Source: Acetivibrio alkalicellulosi (GTDB taxonomy: Bacteria; Bacillota; Clostridia; Acetivibrionales; Acetivibrionaceae). From it: a stretch of 64,000 nucleotides of DNA. This document shows, in pieces, positions 1-8,863 of this stretch (position 1 is the first letter of the stretch; every line of letters starts with the position of its first letter). A program made the position numbers and the translations under genes. The notes beneath the pieces are model-generated. The model did not search any database, was not told where the DNA came from, and worked only from the letters and a program-made list of their open reading frames with translations. Location of the stretch: assembly GCA_008125075.1 (NCBI GenBank), contig VLTH01000001.1, positions 230,981 through 294,980 on the forward strand. Direction: 5' to 3'.

Positions 1-180
1 GATACTTTTAAATTCATCAAGTATTGATGAATATTCAAGTTTTGTAACTTTTGTTTCAACATCGTTAAGATAGCGATCAACAGTTCTTCTATTACAACCA
101 AACCTTCTTGCAAGTTCACTTTTATTCAACAATCCATTCCCCCTTAATTTGTTAACTTGATTTAATACATCTTTCCTCAT
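1..180 (-). mobile_element. IS21-family-like transposase, N-terminal part (runs off window)
   Basis: The reading frame starts with ATG at 180 on the minus strand behind a clear GAAAGGGG ribosome site and leaves the window at base 1, so about 60 residues are visible. They form a helix-turn-helix (residues about 15-40, with SELARRFGCNRRTVDRYL), followed by a charged linker containing LDEF. This layout matches the N-terminus of IstA-type transposases of the IS21 family, which bind the element ends before integration. The DDE catalytic domain and the IstB ATPase would lie outside the window. Another HTH regulator is possible, so the call is moderate. Confidence 0.55.
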
Positions 181-219
181 TTTGTACCCCTTTCTTATCT
201 AAGAATAGGTACAATTATA

Positions 220-552
220 CTAGTAATCTTTGATAAAATCAGCTAAAGCGTACAAAGCAGTTGCAACAGTTATTCCATCAGCTTTTCCTAATACCTCAAC
301 TAATTTTTCTGTATTCCAAAATTTGTTTTTTAAGTCGACTAAGTGGCATCCAGCACCAAAATCAGGAATGCAAGCAAACCCACCTCTTGAAGTCCTTCCA
401 AATAGCACCATTATGCTTGACCGACTTTCAATCATAATTTCAAAGTGACCTTCATGTTGTTCACACCTTTTAATAACACCCTCCCATTTTTCCAGCTCAG
501 TTTCTGTTTGATTGACACATTCAAAATTCACTAAAATGCACACCCTTTCCAT
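220..552 (-). CDS. Conserved small soluble protein of unknown function
   Basis: A 110-residue cytoplasmic protein without signal peptide or membrane segment. Visible features are several cysteines (C5, C12, one in KRCEQHEGH, one in FACIPDFGAGCHLVDL) and a mixed alpha/beta pattern ending in a hydrophobic helix. It resembles small uncharacterised Firmicute proteins that often occur in accessory regions; I do not know a function. There is no strong Shine-Dalgarno in front of the ATG at 552. It sits between the transposase fragment and a broken sigma gene, so its context is a rearranged accessory segment. Confidence 0.6.
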   Translation of the reverse strand: MERVCILVNFECVNQTETELEKWEGVIKRCEQHEGHFEIMIESRSSIMVLFGRTSRGGFACIPDFGAGCHLVDLKNKFWNTEKLVEVLGKADGITVATALYALADFIKDY

Positions 553-597
553 TAATTGTTTTAATATTACAACGTTTAAACTCTTTAATTACCAGCA

Positions 598-623
598 AAA
601 AGTGCACAAAATTGTGCACTTTT
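598..623. promoter_or_regulatory. Perfect 12-bp palindrome, operator-like or hairpin
   Basis: AAAAGTGCACAA and TTGTGCACTTTT are exact inverted repeats separated by two bases. The palindrome lies 46 bases upstream of the start of the small minus-strand protein and immediately before the point where sigma-factor homology begins. It could be an operator, a hairpin or the trace of an inserted element's end. Confidence 0.5.
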
Positions 624-660
624 ACTTTATAATTTTTGTGCATTTTCATATTATCATTTA

Positions 661-1056
661 CAGGACTGTTATCAGAATGTTTTTCTAAAACTCTTAAAAA
701 GCAATATTTTGGATAGAGGCGATGAGCATATCAAGTCATGGCTTATTAGGGTAACAATTAACGAGTGTAAAGATACTGTTCGAAAGTTTTGGTTTAAGAA
801 AGTTACATGTATTGATGAAATAATTGTTCCCATAGAAGACATCCAACAAAGAGAATTAATAGAAGTAATCTTTAAACTTCCCAAAATATATAGAGAAATA
901 ATTTACTTATATTACTATGAGGGATATAAAATTGATGAGCTAAGCTCAATTTTAAAGCGAAAAGAGGGGACAATTAAATCACAGCTTAAGAGAGGTAGAG
1001 AAATGCTCAAAAAAAAGATGGGAGATGATTTTTATGGAGAATTTCAAAGGGTTTGA
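661..1056 (+). pseudogene. ECF sigma factor, 5'-truncated
   Basis: From about base 664 the frame reads as the second half of sigma region 2 (YQNVFLKLLKS, then SWLIRVTINECKD) followed by a complete region 4 (LPKIYREIIYLYYYEGYKID..., with the recognition-helix segment KRKEGTIKSQLKRGREML). Region 2.1-2.2 and any start codon with a ribosome site are missing: upstream the frame hits TAA at 586-588 and the bases in between do not look like sigma sequence. A TTG at 709 could start translation but has no Shine-Dalgarno and would give only region 4. Probably an inactivated gene; its partner follows directly and overlaps its 3' end. Confidence 0.7.
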
Positions 1057-2413
1057 TTATATTAAAACACCAAAGAACTGGAAGGATAAAGTTCTTGCAG
1101 CAGAGTCTGATAATCATCTACGTTATTGTAGATTTAGGGTAAGAACAATACCACTAATATTAGCAGTTTTGATTTTATTGACTACAGTGACCGTTGCAGC
1201 CAATGTATTAAATTTAGCATCAATGTTTAGTACTTTTGTAGAAGAATTTTCCTGGTCTAGAAATACCACTGTACATTTAGATGAATATCAAATAGAAGTA
1301 CTTAAGAAGTCAGGCAATTTAATTAACAAGAAATTCACAAGAAATGGCGTAACACTTACAGTTGTTGGGGTAGTTGGTGACAGAGACAATTTATATATGG
1401 TGTATACTATAAAGACTAAGAAAAAGTATGATTGGAGTACATATACTGCATTTTTAAATCCTGAATTTTACCTTGGTTCACGAAGCACAGAGTCTCAAAT
1501 AGGAGGTAATTATAGAATTGTAAGAGATAAGGACAATGAAGTTAACATGACATATTATAGGATTTTTGGTAGGTCTGGAGTTTTTGGTACGTATGAAAAG
1601 ATTGGTGAAGAGGTAGTAATTGTAATTCGAAATGAATCAGAGTTAATTGCTACAGACATTGACTTACTTGATTTTTACCAAAAATATGGTGCAAAAGAGG
1701 ATGATGACTTTTATTCTTTACGTAATAATTTAGAAATTATAACATTAAGAGCAGCGTTGCCGATAGATAAAATTGATACTGTTATGAAGGAAAATGAAAA
1801 AAGTGTTGTTATAAATAATAAGAGTAACACAGTTGCAATTAACAACGTAGGTTTTATTGATGGAAAATTAACAATCCAATATAACAAAGAGTTGAGCACA
1901 CAGGGCTTTTTAGATTTATTTAGATATAAAGTTCTACTGAGAAATAAAAGAACAGGAGAATTCTATAAAGAGATTGGGGCATATCAAGTATCACATATGG
2001 TTAACTTTGTTTATGATATTGAAGAAGTAAAAGAGCTTGAGGATTTAGAAATTGTTACTCCTGCAGAATATATTTTTACTTTTCCTATTGATATTGAGGA
2101 CAATACAAAGGAATTAGCCGTGAATGAAAAGTTTAGCATTAATAGATGGAATTATACTATAACCAAAGCAAGAATTTCGCCAATTTCATTAGTATTGACA
2201 GGACATAATATTTTATATTTGAACAAAGATACAATAGCGATTAAACTTAAAGATGGAACAGTTGTTAAGGATAAAATAAATTATAGTGGAGCAGGTAATA
2301 AAGACGGAGAAGGTACTGTAATAATAAACTTTGAAGGAATATATAACCTTGAAAGCATTGACAGCATACTGATTTATGTAGATGAGACAACTGTTGAAAT
2401 TCCTATACATTAG
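1034..2413 (+). CDS. DUF4179-like membrane protein, probable partner (anti-sigma-like) of the ECF sigma factor
   Basis: About 459 residues. A short cytoplasmic N-terminus (about 40 residues, FKGFDYIKTPKNWKDKVL) is followed by one membrane segment (IPLILAVLILLTTVTVAANV) and a long extracellular beta-rich region. This is the organisation of DUF4179 proteins that sit behind ECF sigma genes in Clostridia and are thought to act as anti-sigma or sensing partners. I place the start at ATG 1034 because GGGAG at 1020-1024 is correctly spaced for it; an ATG at 1025 lies too close. It overlaps the end of the sigma gene, indicating translational coupling. With the sigma gene truncated it may now be an orphan. 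Confidence 0.65.
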   Translation: MENFKGFDYIKTPKNWKDKVLAAESDNHLRYCRFRVRTIPLILAVLILLTTVTVAANVLNLASMFSTFVEEFSWSRNTTVHLDEYQIEVLKKSGNLINKKFTRNGVTLTVVGVVGDRDNLYMVYTIKTKKKYDWSTYTAFLNPEFYLGSRSTESQIGGNYRIVRDKDNEVNMTYYRIFGRSGVFGTYEKIGEEVVIVIRNESELIATDIDLLDFYQKYGAKEDDDFYSLRNNLEIITLRAALPIDKIDTVMKENEKSVVINNKSNTVAINNVGFIDGKLTIQYNKELSTQGFLDLFRYKVLLRNKRTGEFYKEIGAYQVSHMVNFVYDIEEVKELEDLEIVTPAEYIFTFPIDIEDNTKELAVNEKFSINRWNYTITKARISPISLVLTGHNILYLNKDTIAIKLKDGTVVKDKINYSGAGNKDGEGTVIINFEGIYNLESIDSILIYVDETTVEIPIH

Positions 2414-2497
2414 AGGTTGAAGCAATTTTATAGGATAGTAAGAAATGTATAGTTGCATATTATTCTTCACATTTATTAAAATTAATACTATTTATTT

Positions 2498-2533
2498 TAA
2501 AAAGCAGAAAGGGTAAGCCTTACTGCTTTTTTG
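2498..2533 (+). terminator. Rho-independent terminator
   Basis: AAAAGCAG pairs with CTGCTTTT, extended inward by AAGG/CCTT after one mismatch, with a GTAAG loop and a run of T. It closes the sigma/DUF4179 unit. Confidence 0.75.
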
Positions 2534-2659
2534 TTAGATATTACTTATCCTATATATAGATGTGAGATGATATAATTATATGGGTAAATAATATATATAT
2601 TTTAAATTAAGTTCTAACTAAAAAAAATTTTTAAAAATTAAGAATTGGAGGTTTTGAAT

Positions 2660-3103
2660 ATGAATAAATTAGTAACTGTATTTATTATTATTGTGATTTC
2701 AGGAATTGCTGCTTCTAATATAATAGAAAAGGATGAACAATATATGGAGAGTGAAAATAACATTAGTATAATAAAAGAAAATGACAATGGTTTAACATAC
2801 AAAAATATATCAGCCAAAGAAGCTAAGGAGCGAATTGACAGTGAAAAAGGAATAATCCTACTTGATGTTAGAACACCAGCAGAATATGCAGAATCTCATA
2901 TACCTGAGAGTGTACTCCTTCCTTTAGATACTCTTAATAGAGATGTGACTAATGTAATTACTGATAAAAATGCAGTTATATTTATTTATTGTCGAAGTGG
3001 CAGAAGAAGTATTACTGCAGCAGAAATATTAATAAGTTTAGGATATACCAATGTATACAACTTAGGTGGAATAAATAGTTGGCCATTTGAAACAATCAAA
3101 TAA
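2660..3103 (+). CDS. Membrane-anchored rhodanese-like protein
   Basis: A 147-residue protein: N-terminal hydrophobic anchor (residues 4-19), a short linker, then one rhodanese domain with LLDVRTPAEYAESHIP and the active-site loop YCRSGRRS, whose cysteine is residue 111. Rhodanese domains carry sulfur as a cysteine persulfide; the anchor places this one outside the membrane. Start chosen at ATG 2660 because TGGAGG ends eight bases before it; an in-frame ATG at 2645 precedes that site. Specific substrate unknown. Confidence 0.85.
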   Translation: MNKLVTVFIIIVISGIAASNIIEKDEQYMESENNISIIKENDNGLTYKNISAKEAKERIDSEKGIILLDVRTPAEYAESHIPESVLLPLDTLNRDVTNVITDKNAVIFIYCRSGRRSITAAEILISLGYTNVYNLGGINSWPFETIK

Positions 3104-3206
3104 AAGGTTTAATGGCATTGTAGATATATCAAGGAATGCAGGTGGAATACTTCTTATGCTTTTAGCAATAATGATTTGTTCAATCATTTTGGATGAGGCA
3201 GTTTAA
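3087..3206 (+). CDS. Possible 39-residue single-pass membrane peptide or gene remnant
   Basis: A frame overlapping the last codons of the rhodanese gene (+1 frame) continues for 100 bases beyond its stop and reads like the end of a membrane protein: basic start, then GGILLMLLAIMICSIILDEAV. The only nearby start is TTG at 3087, without a convincing ribosome site. It may be a small coupled membrane protein or the relic of a permease C-terminus. Confidence 0.3.
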   Translation: MKQSNKRFNGIVDISRNAGGILLMLLAIMICSIILDEAV

Positions 3207-3351
3207 AGTGTTTTTTGAAATCCAATATCATTCCAATACTTGCTAATAATATTAGAAAATATTAGAATAGTATTAGAAAGAACTTTTATTTGAGTTGGTT
3301 TGTGTTCAAGAGGATTTACTATATCAATCAATGGGTACGGGAGGATAAAAA

Positions 3352-3774
3352 ATGACATCTGTAATAATTATGTTATCTATTCTAGCGGTTATTGGTGGTA
3401 TGGTATTAAATTATTATGAGTTCTCACAGGGGTATCCTGCAACTGTAAAAAATTTGGTTGTTACTTTTACCTACATGTCTATATGGATTTTTGTATTATT
3501 AGTGGGTATAAAAAATAAGAATCCTAGAATTTTGACCCATTGTCTTAAATTTTGGATTTTAACACTGTTCTTTTTAATAATACTGATATATGCTAATAGT
3601 ACAATGGCTCTACTTCATTTGCCAATGCCTTTTGTTTTTTTATTTTGCAGTCAATGGTATGGATTTAACTTTTTGAGCAGTAATTTTTTGATTGTTACTT
3701 TCTTAACAGCATTAATATCTTTATTAATGGTTGTAATAACTATAATATATTATAAACGCATAAAAGCTGTATGA
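3352..3774 (+). CDS. Small integral membrane protein of unknown function
   Basis: 140 residues with four predicted membrane spans (about 4-20, 36-53, 65-84 and 112-133) and a short basic tail. GGGAGG at the expected distance supports ATG 3352. No recognisable catalytic or transport motif. It stands alone between the rhodanese and rtcB, with its own upstream AT-rich spacer. Confidence 0.65.
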   Translation: MTSVIIMLSILAVIGGMVLNYYEFSQGYPATVKNLVVTFTYMSIWIFVLLVGIKNKNPRILTHCLKFWILTLFFLIILIYANSTMALLHLPMPFVFLFCSQWYGFNFLSSNFLIVTFLTALISLLMVVITIIYYKRIKAV

Positions 3775-3823
3775 CTCATAAATTTTATATAATAAAATTA
3801 ATGTAAGAGAAAGTGGTGAGGTT

Positions 3824-5014
3824 ATGCTGGAAATAAGAGGTAAATTTAATACGGCAAAAGTATTTACAGACAATGTGGAAAGTGAGGCTATAGGTCAGAT
3901 AGTAGAGCTTTGTAATCAAGAGTTTGTAAAGGATAGTAGTATAAGAATTATGCCAGATACACATGCCGGTGCTGGTTGTACCATCGGAACAACCATGACT
4001 ATATCCGACAAAATAGTACCAAATTTAGTTGGAGTTGACATTGGATGTGGCATGGAAACAATAATACTAAAGGATAAAGAAATTGATTTACACAAATTAG
4101 ATAAGATTATACATGAATTTATACCTTCAGGTTTTGATACTAGAAAAAAGAGTCATGAGTATTGTCAAAAAGTTGATTTTGAAAAGCTTGTTTGCATTAA
4201 GAATGTAAGTATAAATAGAGCAAAATTGAGCATTGGTACACTAGGTGGTGGAAATCACTTTATAGAGGTTAATAAGGACAATCATGGGAACCTTTATCTT
4301 GTAGTGCATTCTGGAAGTAGGTACCTAGGCAAGCAGGTTGCAGAATATTATCAGAATCTTGGATATAAGGAATTGGTAAAAGAAAGTAACTATGTTGCAG
4401 AAGTTATATCAAGATTAAAAGCTGAAGGAAGACAAAAGGATATACAGCAGGAAATTAAAAAAATTGTCCCTCAAAAAATAAATAAACAGTTAGCTTATGT
4501 TAAGGGGCAAAATTTTAATGATTATTTAAATGACATGAAAATTGTTCAGCATTATGCAGTTTTAAACAGAAAGGCTATTATAGGTGAGATTATAAATCAC
4601 ATGGGAATTAGTATAAGCCAGCAGTTTACAACGATACACAATTATATTGATCTTGATAATATGATTTTAAGAAAGGGAGCTATTTCAGCACGTGAAGGAG
4701 AAAGAGTACTTATACCAATTAACATGAGAGATGGAAGTCTTATTTGCATTGGAAAGGGCAATAAGGATTGGAATTATTCTGCCCCTCATGGTGCAGGTAG
4801 GTTAATGAGCAGGAGTAAAGCAAAACAAGTTATTAGCCTTGAGGAATTTGAAAAATCCATGGAAGGTATTTATTCAACAACTGTTAGTAGATCTACCATT
4901 GATGAATGTGCTCTAGCTTATAAGCCTATGGATGAAATAATAAGTAATGTAGGTGACACTGTTGAAATAATTGATATTATTAAGCCAATATATAATTTTA
5001 AAGCCGCTGGGTAA
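3824..5014 (+). CDS. rtcB: RNA-splicing ligase RtcB family protein
   Basis: 396 residues, the usual length of bacterial RtcB. RtcB joins RNA 2',3'-cyclic phosphate or 3'-phosphate ends to 5'-OH ends using Mn2+ and GTP. All family motifs are visible: DTHAGAGCTIG, VDIGCGM with the metal-binding Cys at residue 75, GTLGGGNHFIE, VHSGSR, and SAPHGAGRLMSR containing the histidine that is guanylylated. Start ATG 3824 has GTGGTGAGG upstream. No archease or RtcA gene is next to it, so whether it acts in RNA repair or in tRNA/rRNA healing cannot be told from context. Confidence 0.93.
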   Translation: MLEIRGKFNTAKVFTDNVESEAIGQIVELCNQEFVKDSSIRIMPDTHAGAGCTIGTTMTISDKIVPNLVGVDIGCGMETIILKDKEIDLHKLDKIIHEFIPSGFDTRKKSHEYCQKVDFEKLVCIKNVSINRAKLSIGTLGGGNHFIEVNKDNHGNLYLVVHSGSRYLGKQVAEYYQNLGYKELVKESNYVAEVISRLKAEGRQKDIQQEIKKIVPQKINKQLAYVKGQNFNDYLNDMKIVQHYAVLNRKAIIGEIINHMGISISQQFTTIHNYIDLDNMILRKGAISAREGERVLIPINMRDGSLICIGKGNKDWNYSAPHGAGRLMSRSKAKQVISLEEFEKSMEGIYSTTVSRSTIDECALAYKPMDEIISNVGDTVEIIDIIKPIYNFKAAG

Positions 5015-5059
5015 ATGTATTTTGAATGGTGCCCAATGTAAATGCTAGTTTTTATATAA

Positions 5060-5206
5060 ATTGATAATTACCAAGAGTTTCACAGTAATGAAAGTATAAT
5101 TTCTGTTGAATATCACTTAAAAGAAACAAAGGGTATTAGACTTGATTTTTATGGTAGTTTTTTAAAAGACGCTGTTCCAAAAGAAATTCAATATTTATTT
5201 GACTAA
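5060..5206 (+). pseudogene. Possible C-terminal gene remnant
   Basis: A 48-codon open stretch without ATG ends at TAA 5204-5206 and has protein-like composition (…RLDFYGSFLKDAVPKEIQYLFD). Upstream the frame is closed by TAA at 5057. It may be the tail of a deleted gene; no family was recognised. Confidence 0.25.
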
Positions 5207-5301
5207 GTAATTTGTTATGAAACATGTATTGTCTCCACTGTAACTTTATGCAAAAACAACAAACAAACTCTAAAGTTATAATGTCATCAGTAATAAATAG
5301 C

Positions 5302-5350
5302 AGGGCTGTTGTACAATGAATAAGAATCCATTACACACCAGCCCTTTTTG
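5302..5350 (+). terminator. Imperfect hairpin terminator
   Basis: GGGCTG..TGT..AATG pairs with CATTACACACCAGCCC with three mismatches and is followed by TTTTTG. It would stop plus-strand transcription coming from rtcB before the convergent hcp gene. Confidence 0.65.
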
Positions 5351-5429
5351 TGTATTTATATTTAATTAAACTGTATTAAATGTCATTATTGAATAAATAT
5401 TAGTTTTGCAAAATCATCCTGCTTAATTA

Positions 5430-6977
5430 TTATCCTAGAATCTTTTTTAAATCTGCTTCTGGTGTAGATATTGGAGTAAGTTGGAATTTTTCAACTAATG
5501 CAGTTAATATATTTGGCGATACAAATGCTGGAAGGCTTGGACCTATATAAATATTTTTAATACCTAGAGCCAGCAGTGTAAGTAGTATACATACAGCTTT
5601 TTGCTCATACCAGGACAGTACAAGAGATAGAGGAAGCTCATTAACGCTGCAATTAAATGCTTCAGATAAAGCTACTGCAACTTTTATAGCACTGTATGCA
5701 TCATTACACTGTCCCATATCCATTAATCTTGGAAGACCTGATATTTCACCTAAGTCCAAGTCGTTAAAGCGGAATTTACCGCAAGCCAATGTCAATACAA
5801 TGGTGTCCTTTGGAGTCTGCTTAACAAAATCTGTATAGTAGTTTCTTCCCACAGCAGCACCATCACATCCTCCAACTAAGAAGAAATGCTTGATTGCTCC
5901 TGATTTAACAGCATCTACAACAGTTCCAGCGTGAGATAAAACTGTATTGTGTGCAAAACCTGTCATGAGAGTATCTCCACCATTAATACCTGTCATTTTC
6001 TGAGTTTCTTTATAACCTCCAAGCTCAAGAGCTTTTTCAATAACAGATGTAAAGTCTTTTTTATCATCTATACGTTTAATTCCAGGGTAATCTACAACAG
6101 AGGTAGCAAAAACTCTGTCAGCATAATTTGCTTTTGGAGGCATTAAACAGTTTGTTGTAAATAAAACTGGTCCTGGAATATTTTCAAACTCTTTTTGTTG
6201 TGCCTGCCATGCTGTTCCGAAATTGCCCTTTAAATGACTATGTTTTTTTAGTTCAGGGTAGCCGTGTGCAGGAAGCATTTCACTATGAGTATATATATTA
6301 ATACCTTTTCCTTCTGTCTGCTCTAAAAGTAGCTTTAAGTCATGAAGATCATGTCCTGAGATTACAATAAATGGACCTGGTTCAATATTACAGCTTACTT
6401 TAACTGGAGTAGGTGAACCGTATGCACCGGTATTAGCTTCGTCAAGGAGAGCCATACACTTAAGATTTACATTACCTGTTTCCATAACCAGAGCTAAAAG
6501 ATCATCTGCGCTAGTTTGTTCACCAATTGCAGCTAGAGCCTTATAAAAGAAGCTGTTTACTTCATCACTTGTTTTACCCAGTGCATATGCATGATGAGCA
6601 TAAGCTGCTATACCCCTAATTCCAAGAAGAATAAGTGATTTTAGAGAACGAATATCTTCATTATCATTCCATAGGGTATCCATATCCATTTCTGGATAAA
6701 CACCATAGTGTTTAATTTGCTGGTCTATTTTACTATTAAGAGAACTAATGCTTTCATTATTAAAGTTTACATTTGTAATTGTTGTAAACAATCCATCCAT
6801 CATAAGTGAATCAGTCTCGGGAGTGTTTTTGCCCTTTGCCCCTTTAGCAAGAGCTACTAATTTCCCTGTAAGTTCATCTTGTAAATTTGAGGTATCAGCT
6901 TTTTTCCCACATACACCATTTACAGTACAGGCCTTTCCATTTAAAGTTTGTTCACATTGAAAACAAAACATTGACAT
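5430..6977 (-). CDS. hcp: Hybrid cluster protein (hydroxylamine / NO reductase family)
   Basis: 515 residues. The N-terminus carries the four cysteines of the cubane cluster (C5, C8, C17, C23), and the hybrid-cluster ligands appear later in GHDLHD, TNCLMPP, GGCDGAAVGRNYY, ACGKFRFN and the final E/K-rich segment. Hcp protects anaerobes from nitric oxide and can reduce hydroxylamine. AAAGGAGG precedes ATG 6977. It is the second gene after a ferredoxin on the same strand, and a Crp/Fnr regulator is divergent, the usual arrangement of a nitrosative-stress locus. Confidence 0.95.
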   Translation of the reverse strand: MSMFCFQCEQTLNGKACTVNGVCGKKADTSNLQDELTGKLVALAKGAKGKNTPETDSLMMDGLFTTITNVNFNNESISSLNSKIDQQIKHYGVYPEMDMDTLWNDNEDIRSLKSLILLGIRGIAAYAHHAYALGKTSDEVNSFFYKALAAIGEQTSADDLLALVMETGNVNLKCMALLDEANTGAYGSPTPVKVSCNIEPGPFIVISGHDLHDLKLLLEQTEGKGINIYTHSEMLPAHGYPELKKHSHLKGNFGTAWQAQQKEFENIPGPVLFTTNCLMPPKANYADRVFATSVVDYPGIKRIDDKKDFTSVIEKALELGGYKETQKMTGINGGDTLMTGFAHNTVLSHAGTVVDAVKSGAIKHFFLVGGCDGAAVGRNYYTDFVKQTPKDTIVLTLACGKFRFNDLDLGEISGLPRLMDMGQCNDAYSAIKVAVALSEAFNCSVNELPLSLVLSWYEQKAVCILLTLLALGIKNIYIGPSLPAFVSPNILTALVEKFQLTPISTPEADLKKILG

Positions 6978-7036
6978 TTTAGTTCCTCCTTTTATTTACT
7001 TAGTATTTTATATACCCACCATTACTGGTATAAAAT

Positions 7037-7744
7037 TTAGTTTTCTAGTATTTGTCCATCAGTTGAGATTACTACAATCTGCCATTGAATCAACTTACCA
7101 CAATTGTGTAGTGCAGTTTTAACTGCATTTTCAATTCCACCACAGCAAGGCACTTCCATTCTGACTACTGTTACAGATTTTATATTATTCATTTTTAAAA
7201 TTGCTGTTAATTTTTCACTGTAATCCCCTTCATCTAATTTAGGGCAGCCTATAAGGGTTATTTTATTTTTCATAAATTTATTGTGAAAATCCCCATATGA
7301 AAATGCGGTACAGTCTGCAGCAATAAGCAAGTTGGCGTTGTTAAAGTATGGTGCATTAGGTGGTACCAATTTAATCTGTACAGGCCACTGGTTAAGGTGT
7401 GTTTGAACATTTGTCTGAGTAGCATCAGTAGCAACATCAGTACCTTTATTATTGTGTTTAAGTGTCATAGAACGACTACCTGGGCAACCACTAAATTGCT
7501 GTGGGGGTTGTTGTATATTTTTCTTTACAGCCTCTTCATCAAAAGGTAATGCGTCACGCTCTTCAAATGTTATTGCTTTAGTTGGACAGACAGGTAAGCA
7601 GTTACCAAGTCCATCACAGTAATCATCTCTTAAAAGTTTTGCTTTTCCATTAACCATTCCTATTGCTCCCTCGTGGCAGGCTTTTACACACAAGCCACAA
7701 CCATTGCATTTATCTTCATCTATTTTAATCATTTGTCTAATCAT
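7037..7744 (-). CDS. 2x[4Fe-4S] ferredoxin-domain protein, electron partner of Hcp
   Basis: 235 residues. Two ferredoxin motifs (CNGCGLCVKACHEG and CDGLGNCLPVCP) are in residues 10-60; a Pro/Gln-rich linker with CPGSRS follows, and a C-terminal domain carries LIAADCTAF, IGCPKLD and PCCGG. Such proteins are routinely encoded beside hcp and are thought to deliver electrons to it. Start placed at ATG 7744, directly downstream of GAAAGGAG; an in-frame TTG further upstream has no ribosome site. First gene of the hcp operon, 60 bases before hcp. Confidence 0.88.
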   Translation of the reverse strand: MIRQMIKIDEDKCNGCGLCVKACHEGAIGMVNGKAKLLRDDYCDGLGNCLPVCPTKAITFEERDALPFDEEAVKKNIQQPPQQFSGCPGSRSMTLKHNNKGTDVATDATQTNVQTHLNQWPVQIKLVPPNAPYFNNANLLIAADCTAFSYGDFHNKFMKNKITLIGCPKLDEGDYSEKLTAILKMNNIKSVTVVRMEVPCCGGIENAVKTALHNCGKLIQWQIVVISTDGQILEN

Positions 7745-7778
7745 TGTTAGATCTCCTTTCAATTGATTTTATAATTTC

Positions 7779-7820
7779 ATTATAGTAGAATAAGAATAAA
7801 GATTCCGTTGCATTTGCAAC
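7779..7820 (-). promoter_or_regulatory. hcp-operon promoter with Crp/Fnr-type operator at -41.5
   Basis: On the minus strand a perfect TATAAT lies at 7784-7779, placing transcription start near 7772. The perfect palindrome GTTGCA-TT-TGCAAC (7807-7820) is centred at 7813.5, which is -41.5, the class II activator position used by Crp/Fnr proteins. The same palindrome lies just in front of the divergent regulator's ribosome site, so it could also repress that gene. The binding protein is inferred from context. Confidence 0.7.
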
Positions 7821-7836
7821 AAAAGGAGAAATTATT

Positions 7837-8499
7837 TTGAAAAGTATAGAAATAATAAAAAAAAACTATCTATTTAAAGGTATCCATGTGGATAATTTAA
7901 AAGAAATACTTACCTGTTTAAACGCAAAATCTTCTTTTTATAAACAAAGAGAATTTGTATTATTAACTGGCCAGAAAATTTCATTTATTGGTATAGTGGT
8001 ATCTGGAAAAGTTGTTGTTGAAAAAGAAGATAAAGACGGCAACAGAATTATTATTTCAGAAATACCTCCTGGAGAAATGTTTGGAGAGGCCTTTGCCTGT
8101 GCAGGAATAGAAAAAAGCTCTGTATCGGTGCAAGCAGTAGAAGATAGTGAAGTTTTACTTATTAACTATAAAAAAATAATTACAACATGTTCTTCAGCAT
8201 GTATCTTTCATACTAAGTTGATAGAAAATATGCTTGAATTACTAGCAAGAAAATTATTAATGCAAAATCAAAGAATGGAGTTTGTTTCAAAACGCACTAT
8301 ACGTGAAAAACTACTTTCTTTTTTTGAAAACCAAAAAAAATTATCAAATTCAGATAAATTCACAATACCTTATAATCGTGAGCAACTTGCTGATTTTTTA
8401 TTTGTTGACAGGAGTGCACTTTCAAGAGAACTTGGCAAAATGCGCCATGAAGGATTAATTAAATTTGATAAAAACAAGTTTGAATTGATGTATGTGTGA
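7837..8499 (+). CDS. Crp/Fnr-family regulator, probable HcpR-like nitrosative-stress activator
   Basis: 220 residues: an N-terminal cyclic-nucleotide-binding-like beta barrel (about 15-130, with GKVVVEKEDKDGNRIIIS and PPGEMFGE) and a C-terminal Crp-type winged helix (NREQLADFLFVDRSALSREL). It starts with TTG at 7837 behind AAAGGAG. It lacks an Fnr-like N-terminal cysteine cluster, so its signal is not evident. Its divergent position to ferredoxin-hcp and the shared palindrome at 7807-7820 suggest it controls that operon. Confidence 0.88.
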   Translation: MKSIEIIKKNYLFKGIHVDNLKEILTCLNAKSSFYKQREFVLLTGQKISFIGIVVSGKVVVEKEDKDGNRIIISEIPPGEMFGEAFACAGIEKSSVSVQAVEDSEVLLINYKKIITTCSSACIFHTKLIENMLELLARKLLMQNQRMEFVSKRTIREKLLSFFENQKKLSNSDKFTIPYNREQLADFLFVDRSALSRELGKMRHEGLIKFDKNKFELMYV

Positions 8500-8863
8500 G
8501 TTTTAAAACATATATAATTTTTAGGTGGAGTAGAGTCACCCCTATATTTAGCTTTAGTAATGGTAAAGAAATAACATCCGATTCTCATCGTTCAAAACCC
8601 CTTAAAACATTGGTATTTTTTCTTTGAGAATACGAAGTTATTTCTAAGGTAATCCTTAGTTAAAGGAGTTAACTTATTCTATTATAGAATTTCACATATA
8701 CAGTTTTGGGTATCATTAAATAAACCCAGTGAAAGTAGAAGTAATATATCACATATTCCTTAAGTGGTAAATGTTTTGTTATTGTTTTGTAACTATTTAA
8801 TTGAGGTTATATTTTATAATAAAATTGAGCTCAATAATAAATAATTTATCTGGAGGGATATAT
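8500..8863. other. Intergenic stretch, no gene recognised
   Basis: AT-rich spacer between the Crp/Fnr gene and the lipoprotein operon. It has short imperfect inverted repeats (for instance around TTCTATTATAGAA at 8678-8690) but no convincing promoter, riboswitch or open frame. Confidence 0.5.

Noticed and set aside
664-690. Family A-like TTTACAGGACTG at the sigma breakpoint taken as a repeat copy
   Set aside because: Only about ten bases match and they encode conserved sigma residues; coincidence is likely.
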